Source: Gammaproteobacteria bacterium
GTDB taxonomy: Bacteria; Pseudomonadota; Gammaproteobacteria; Pseudomonadales; Azotimanducaceae
DNA: 64,000 bases
Direction: 5' to 3'
NCBI GenBank assembly: GCA_030425195.1
Contig: JAUIAV010000002.1
Coordinates: 62,001-126,000, forward strand
This document shows positions 59,454 to 64,000 of this stretch, piece by piece. The position numbers and the translations under genes are program-made. The notes under the pieces are model-generated. The model was not told the DNA's origin and did not search any database. It worked only from the letters and a program-made list of their open reading frames with translations. Each line of letters opens with the position of its first letter. The stretch's first letter is position 1.

Positions 59454-60365
59454 TCAGTCGTCCGCGTAGCCGTTGAGGGATCGCACGGCCGCCCGCTCGT
59501 AGTCGAGGGCCGCACCTGCGACCCGACCCGATTCCCCTGTGGTCAGCCAGCGTCGCGTGCGGCCGGCATCGCCGAGCGGTGTGCGGGTGCCGAAGCTGTT
59601 CAGGAACACCATGCCGATGGCATCGCCGTCGATGTCGGCCACCATCACCAGACAGCGGCCGGCCTCCTTCAGGTAGCCGGTCTTGGACAGCTGCACGTCC
59701 CAGCGACTGCTTGCGGTGAGCGGATTCGTATTTCCGTAGGCCAGGCTGTAGCGCGGGCCCTTGAAGGAAGCATGGTGCTGGTAGGTGGTGGAGTAGGCGC
59801 GGATGAGATCGTAGTCATAGGCGGCTGCAAGCATTTTCAGCAGATCCGCCGCGGAGGCCACGTTGCCGAGCGACAGACCCGTGGGATCGTCGAACCGGCT
59901 CCGGGTCATGCCGAGCGTTTCCGCTTTTCGGTTCATGGCGGCAACGAAGGCATCGAAACCGCCGGGATAGTGCCGGGCCAGGGTGTGGGATGCGAGATTT
60001 TCGCTCGACATCAGGGCGAGCTTGAGCAGCTGATCGCGCCGGCTCTCGGAATCGACCCGGATTCTAGAGTAGGCGTTCTTCTCCGTCTTCTGCTGCCAGC
60101 CGAGAATGGGGACCCATTCGTCCAGAGGCTGGTCTGCGTCCAGCACCACCATGGCAGTCATCACCTTGGTCACGGACGCAATGGGCACGGCCAGGTCCGC
60201 GTTCTTGCTGTGCAGCAGTCTGCCCGTCGAGAGATCGCCGACGGCCGCGTGCACGGACGCCAGCTGTACCTCGGAGGCGGCCAGGTTCGGGGAAACGGAC
60301 AGCCCCGCCGGAATCAGGAGGAGGGAAAGCAGCCGGCAGAGCGTGATGAGACGGAGCGACTTCAG
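59454..60365 (-). CDS. pbpG: D-alanyl-D-alanine endopeptidase (PBP7) with apparent CTG start
   Basis: The protein matches E. coli PbpG throughout: SxxK in IASVTKVMTAMVVLDA, SxN in LMSSENLASH, YPGGFDAFVAAMN, and KTG in QLSKTGYLKEAG. It cleaves D-Ala-mDAP cross-links in the periplasm. It needs a signal peptide, and one is encoded in frame (L-K-S-L-R-L-I-T-L-C-R-L-L-S-L-L-L-I-P), but no ATG, GTG or TTG lies between the in-frame stop at 60372-60374 and that signal. The first such codon, a GTG at 60254, would remove it. A CTG at 60365-60363 preceded by GGGGA is the best candidate; an upstream frameshift is the alternative. Length about 303 residues. Confidence 0.88.
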   Translation of the reverse strand: MKSLRLITLCRLLSLLLIPAGLSVSPNLAASEVQLASVHAAVGDLSTGRLLHSKNADLAVPIASVTKVMTAMVVLDADQPLDEWVPILGWQQKTEKNAYSRIRVDSESRRDQLLKLALMSSENLASHTLARHYPGGFDAFVAAMNRKAETLGMTRSRFDDPTGLSLGNVASAADLLKMLAAAYDYDLIRAYSTTYQHHASFKGPRYSLAYGNTNPLTASSRWDVQLSKTGYLKEAGRCLVMVADIDGDAIGMVFLNSFGTRTPLGDAGRTRRWLTTGESGRVAGAALDYERAAVRSLNGYADD

Positions 60366-60509
60366 AGCGCGTTATCCCCGAAATGGAACTGTATTTTCTC
60401 ACGCCTGGCTGAAAATTAGTACATTGCCCGGCCAGGTCGGGGAGGCGTATGGTGCGCGGCCCCCTCGGCGAGAGAGCGCCGAATGATAGACAGTGGAGGA
60501 ATGTCCGTC

Positions 60510-62165
60510 ATGCCCGATCTCAATCCCCCCAACCCCAGAGCCCGCCAGCTCATCGAAACCATGTCGTCCAGTGCGCTGGCACCCGCCTTCGTCCGGCGGA
60601 TCGATCCGCACACCCTCAAGTCCCTGGTGGACGACGTGGGTCTCGAGGACGCCGGAGCGCTGATTGCCCACGTCTCGAACCGTCAGCTCGTGCACCTGCT
60701 GGATGAGACCCTCTGGACCGGCGCCCGGCCGGGCGATCCGGACAAGCTGTCCGTGGCCGAGCTGCTGCGCTGGCTCGATCTCTGGAATGGCCTCGGCAGC
60801 GGTTTCGTGGCGGACAAGCTGTACGAGCTCGGCGACGATTTCTGTGCGCTCGCGTTCTCCCGGCTGCTGGTGGTCGTGGACTTCGACATGGCCCCCCGGC
60901 TGCTGGACGAGCATACCCACGCCATCGGTCGTTACATTGTCCGGGTCCGGGTGGACGACGAGTGGGATGCGGTGCAGACGGCGGTGACCGCGCTCTGGCG
61001 CGACTATCCCGATTACTGCGAAGCCGTGTTTGCCCGGCTGGCGTTCCGCCACTCCACGCTGAAGATGTTCGGTGAAGACGACACGGCTCAGCTGCTGGAC
61101 GCGGATGCCAGTCATGCGCATGAGCAGGGCCGTGAGGAATCCGGCTACGTGACGTCGGTGATGGCCGGCAGCTTTCTGCGCCGGCTCCTGACTGCGGATG
61201 TGGACGAACTCGGTGCGGAAACCGACTATGACCTGCAGACGCAGGAGTACTTCCGGCGTCGCGTGGCCCTCAAGGCGCATGCCGAGCGCGCGGCTGCAGC
61301 GGGTTCGGTGTCGGATGACGGGTCTGAGGAGGATGATCCGGACGACGCGGGTGACGATCAGGCATCCGCAGCGGATCCAGTGGCGGAACGGGAACTCGCT
61401 TCCCTGGAAGCGGAACTCAAGTCCTATGAACGCGCCCAGATGCGGCCCGCAGCACTCCTGACCGGTCCGGAGACCGCGGCCGTGCAGGCGGCGGACTGGG
61501 TGCGGGTGGCCCTCGGCAGACTGCAGAATCGACCGGCCGTCTTCGACGCCCGCATGGACGAGCTCACCTATCTCTCCAATCTCATCATGGAAGGCACGGA
61601 TTCCGGCGGCGAGCGGCTCGAGTCCGCCGAGGCGGCGAATCTGGTGGTCGCCACCTGCAATCTCGGGGCAGGACACGATCTCTGGCTGGAGAACGAAGCC
61701 GACGAGGTGGCCGCGGTGGAACGGATGCTGGAGGCAGCGCCAGGCCTGGTGCGGCTGTTCCGGATCGGCTGGCACCTGCTGTCCAACCTGCCCGGTCAGG
61801 CGGCGGCACGGCTCAAAGCGCTGTTCGCCGATCCCGCCGTACGGGCAACCCTGGCGGAGAAGCCCTGGGTCCTCTCCGAGGTGGACGGGCTGCTCGGTAA
61901 CCCGGATTTCGAGACGGTGGTCGAGCGCAGGGAATTCGACGATGCGCAGGAGACGCTGAAGATCCTCGGCATCGGTCTGGAGCCGGAGGCCGTGGTCGTG
62001 CTCTGTGTGCTCACGGACGGTGTCCCCCGCTTTGCCCGGCTGCTGGAGCAGAAGCCGCCGGAAGGTGCGGTGATGACCTATGCCTCGCGCTTCATCGCCA
62101 CCATGAGCGACCTGCTGACCATTCACCGGTTCCTGGACGAGCTGGAGCGGCAGGTGCGCCTGTAG
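60510..62165 (+). CDS. DUF6178-like protein
   Basis: A 551-residue, all-helical, acidic cytoplasmic protein with the pattern L-K-S-L-V-D-D-V-G-L-E-D-A-G-A-L-I-A-H-V-S-N-R-Q-L-V-H-L-L-D-E-T-L-W and W-L-D-L-W, similar to DUF6178 proteins of unknown function. A very acidic, probably disordered insert (D-G-S-E-E-D-D-P-D-D-A-G-D-D) lies around residues 275-295. Three in-frame ATGs (60483, 60501, 60510) compete; GGAGGA ends at 60500, leaving nine bases to 60510 but none to 60501, so 60510 is chosen. No membrane segment or metal motif is visible. Confidence 0.7.
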   Translation: MPDLNPPNPRARQLIETMSSSALAPAFVRRIDPHTLKSLVDDVGLEDAGALIAHVSNRQLVHLLDETLWTGARPGDPDKLSVAELLRWLDLWNGLGSGFVADKLYELGDDFCALAFSRLLVVVDFDMAPRLLDEHTHAIGRYIVRVRVDDEWDAVQTAVTALWRDYPDYCEAVFARLAFRHSTLKMFGEDDTAQLLDADASHAHEQGREESGYVTSVMAGSFLRRLLTADVDELGAETDYDLQTQEYFRRRVALKAHAERAAAAGSVSDDGSEEDDPDDAGDDQASAADPVAERELASLEAELKSYERAQMRPAALLTGPETAAVQAADWVRVALGRLQNRPAVFDARMDELTYLSNLIMEGTDSGGERLESAEAANLVVATCNLGAGHDLWLENEADEVAAVERMLEAAPGLVRLFRIGWHLLSNLPGQAAARLKALFADPAVRATLAEKPWVLSEVDGLLGNPDFETVVERREFDDAQETLKILGIGLEPEAVVVLCVLTDGVPRFARLLEQKPPEGAVMTYASRFIATMSDLLTIHRFLDELERQVRL

Positions 62166-62180
62166 GCGGCCCTGGCCCGG

Positions 62181-63464
62181 TCACGGAATGGCGTCCTCCC
62201 GGTTCGGCAGCCGCACCAGAATGCTGATGCAGCCGGCCAGCACGAAGGCCACGGCCCAGACCTGAAAGGCCGAGGTGTAGGTGCCGGTCTGGTCGGCGAT
62301 GTAGCCGGTGATCAGCACCCAGAAGGTGGCCGGCGCCAGGAAGAACGACAGCAGTCCGTTCACGCGGGAGAACTTCGCCACGCCGAACAGCCGCGAAATG
62401 AGCACGGAACGCACGGGCACCATACCCCCGAAACCCAGTCCGAACAGGCCCGCGGCCAGCGTGATCCAGAGATAGTTCTGGCTGAGCAGGAAAATGAGCG
62501 TGGACGTGAGATAGGCGGTCACGCCGCACATTACCGTCAGCTTCGCGTTCAGATGATCCATCATCCAGCCCCAGACCAGCTTGCCGCCGATGGCGAAGGC
62601 CCCGGCCACGCCGAGCAGGTAGGAGGCATCGTAGAGATCGTAGCCGAGCTCGGTGGTCATATAGGTAGGCAGATGGGTGATCATGGCACTGTACACCCCG
62701 TTCATGAGCCCGAAGGTGATCACCACACTCCAGAAGGCTTTCGAGGAGAGGAACTCCCGGTAGATGCGGAGCCCGGAAGCGGTGCCGGGTGCGTCCTGTG
62801 CCGGTGCATCGCGTGCAGCGGCCGGCGGCGGTGCCGGGTCACCGTCCGGGTGCTGGCCAACGTCCGAAGGTGCCTGCTTCACCACGGCGAGCGTGAGGGG
62901 AATCACGAAGGCGACGATGATGGCCGCGTAAGCCGTGTAGGTCCCGCGCCAGCCCAGATTCTCAGAGAGCCAGGTCACCACGGTGGGCATGACCACGCCG
63001 GCAACGGAGATGCCCATGATGGCGATGCCGAGCGCCATGCCCCGGTTGCGGGTGAACCAGTTCACCATGAGTTTCGTCTGGGCGAGCGGACCCACGCCCG
63101 TCCAGCCGAGCCCCTGAAACAGGACCAGGATGCCGAGAAACGCGGCGAAGTGTCCGGCGGTGCCGAGGAGCAGATAGCCCGTGGCGAGCCAGAGGGCGGC
63201 GACAGTGATGACGCGCCTGACGGGAAATCGATCCAGGCAGTAGCCGGTCAGGGGGGCGACGCAGCTGCCGGCGAAGAGTGTCAGACTGACAGCCAGGGAA
63301 ATCCGAGTCTTGTCCATGGCGAACTCCTCCATCCACAGGGGAAAGAAGATCCCGCGGGAGTGGAGGAAGAAGCTGGATGCCAGAAAGCCCATGGTGAAGG
63401 CGTAGACGGCCAGGTTGTAGCCGTAGAATCTGCGGGGCGATCCGGAGCTCGTGATGACGGTCAT
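62181..63464 (-). CDS. MFS transporter, monocarboxylate/OFA-like
   Basis: A 427-residue carrier with 12 helices. The G-Y-N-L-A-V-Y-A-F-T-M-G-F start, D-R-F-P-V-R-R-V between helices 2 and 3, N-R-G-M-A-L-G-I-A-I-M-G-I-S in helix 5, a Pro/Ala-rich central loop and G-W-M-M-D-H-L-N in the second half fit the oxalate/formate antiporter and monocarboxylate branch of MFS. The substrate is unknown. The ATG at 63464 is used; more upstream codons are open but not transporter-like. It is divergent from the split-barrel gene with only 29 bases between starts, so the two promoters must overlap. Confidence 0.9.
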   Translation of the reverse strand: MTVITSSGSPRRFYGYNLAVYAFTMGFLASSFFLHSRGIFFPLWMEEFAMDKTRISLAVSLTLFAGSCVAPLTGYCLDRFPVRRVITVAALWLATGYLLLGTAGHFAAFLGILVLFQGLGWTGVGPLAQTKLMVNWFTRNRGMALGIAIMGISVAGVVMPTVVTWLSENLGWRGTYTAYAAIIVAFVIPLTLAVVKQAPSDVGQHPDGDPAPPPAAARDAPAQDAPGTASGLRIYREFLSSKAFWSVVITFGLMNGVYSAMITHLPTYMTTELGYDLYDASYLLGVAGAFAIGGKLVWGWMMDHLNAKLTVMCGVTAYLTSTLIFLLSQNYLWITLAAGLFGLGFGGMVPVRSVLISRLFGVAKFSRVNGLLSFFLAPATFWVLITGYIADQTGTYTSAFQVWAVAFVLAGCISILVRLPNREDAIP

Positions 63465-63493
63465 TGCCCGGACCATACGCCAGGAGGCACGGA

Positions 63494-63910
63494 ATGACAC
63501 AGACAACGGACAGGATCGGGGACGCCAGCTACGTGAGCCTGGCGACTTTCCGGAAATCGGGCGCTGCCGTCCGGACACCGGTCTGGATGGCGCCGGCGAC
63601 CTCGCCGGACGGGCGCGCCTGCTTCTACGTTTTTTCTGCAGGACGGGCTGGCAAGGTCAAGCGGCTGAGACGCTCGAGCCGTGCAGAGGTGGCGGTCTGT
63701 GACGTCCGGGGTGGAGTCTCCGGTTCCTGGTATCCGGCGCAGGCCGTGCTCGTCGCGGATGCTGCGGAAATCGAACGGGCGCTGGCAGCGTTGCGACGGA
63801 AATACGGCTGGCAGATGTGGCTCGCGGATGCGGGTGCGAAGCTGACTGGCCGTTTCAGCCAGCGGGCCTATATCCGGGTCGAGATCCGGGACGAGATGAC
63901 CGGAGACTGA
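63494..63910 (+). CDS. PPOX-class F420/FMN-dependent split-barrel oxidoreductase
   Basis: A 138-residue split beta-barrel protein of the pyridoxamine-oxidase-like class, closest in pattern to the Rv2061/TIGR03666 type: Y-V-S-L-A-T-F-R-K-S-G-A-A-V-R-T-P-V-W, then G-K-V-K-R-L-R-R-S-S-R-A-E-V-A-V-C-D. Such proteins use F420 or FMN to reduce unsaturated substrates. AGGAGG (63482-63487) lies six bases before the ATG at 63494. It is divergent from the MFS gene. Which cofactor it uses depends on whether F420 synthesis genes exist elsewhere. The 90 bases after its stop hold no further gene start that I can support. Confidence 0.85.
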   Translation: MTQTTDRIGDASYVSLATFRKSGAAVRTPVWMAPATSPDGRACFYVFSAGRAGKVKRLRRSSRAEVAVCDVRGGVSGSWYPAQAVLVADAAEIERALAALRRKYGWQMWLADAGAKLTGRFSQRAYIRVEIRDEMTGD

Positions 63911-64000
63911 CCTGCCGGAACCGGCAAGGGCGGCGGTATTGCGGAGAATGAGCATCCGAGACCGACAAGAACAGAGACCGTCGCAGAATAACAAAACAGC

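Noticed and set aside
57881-59515. A 544-codon frame in another register over the TcyP-like gene
   Set aside because: Arg/His-rich low-complexity translation. The TcyP frame shows all transporter motifs.
60399-62126. A 575-codon frame opposite the DUF6178-like gene
   Set aside because: Shadow frame, rich in His/Arg/Gly/Gln, without a motif. The sense frame has a ribosome site and a family-like pattern.
63913-63926. TGCCGG-AA-CCGGCA inverted repeat after the last gene
   Set aside because: The two-base spacer is too short for a good loop and no T-run follows; too weak to call a terminator.
1-64000. Mobile elements, prophage or CRISPR
   Set aside because: No transposase, integrase, phage structural gene or regularly spaced repeat was seen. 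The only tandem array is the 17-bp triplet at 46876-46926.

Overview
This 64 kb window looks like a piece of the chromosome of a free-living, high-GC gammaproteobacterium. The evidence is lipoproteins with lipoboxes, outer-membrane parts (an OprP/OprO-type porin, an RND pump, a DUF748 protein), an AbgT transporter, a DUF6316 small protein, PbpG, and a glycine tRNA close to enterobacterial glyU. No insertion sequence, phage gene, CRISPR array, rRNA or replication origin is visible. Gene packing is dense: neighbours often share 1-4 bases, several convergent pairs overlap at their 3' ends, and no gene-free stretch exceeds about 160 bases. High GC gives very long antisense open frames, which were discarded.

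Layout. 1-3.4 kb: end of an AbgT transporter, two lipoproteins, and a K+-channel-like protein overlapping a solute-binding protein gene. 3.5-9.1 kb: acyl-CoA dehydrogenase, patatin-like lipase and S9 peptidase. 9.2-15.9 kb: threonine synthase, an ICMT-type methyltransferase, an AruH/AruI-like arginine transaminase pair with an M20 peptidase, and a short PyrE. 16.0-18.6 kb: an unknown protein, a redoxin whose reading frame runs through an in-frame UGA that fits selenocysteine (motif WUPFC, with a SECIS-like hairpin), a strong terminator hairpin and an NHL-repeat protein. 18.7-26.9 kb: HupE/UreJ-like protein, then a methanethiol-oxidase-type locus (mtoX/SBP56 and SCO, divergent from a MauG-like dihaem peroxidase and a flavoprotein), an AI-2E-type membrane protein and a CoA transferase. 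26.9-29.7 kb: MarR regulator facing a small anchored protein, an MFS transporter and a cupin.

29.7-35.3 kb: coiled-coil protein, FAH-fold protein with a signal peptide, YbaN-type protein and M3 oligopeptidase. 35.4-40.6 kb: RND efflux adaptor and pump, and an alpha/beta hydrolase. 40.6-51.4 kb, all on the minus strand: an apparent circularly permuted CoA transferase, a DUF748 protein, and an overlapping unit GntR - ABC ATPase - permease - PQQ/cytochrome c protein - secreted RidA, followed by a GC hairpin, a 17-bp triplet repeat and a lipoprotein amidohydrolase. 51.4-64 kb: alanine dehydrogenase, PEP synthase, tRNA-Gly(CCC), Tat-exported HD-domain protein, lipase, porin, TcyP-type cystine symporter, PbpG without a canonical start codon, DUF6178 protein, MFS transporter and an F420/FMN split-barrel protein.

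The parts that fit together best are the copper/haem methanethiol oxidase locus, the AruHI pair, and the GntR-led ABC/quinoprotein operon. The predicted selenoprotein implies that this genome also carries selA, selB, selC and selD elsewhere.
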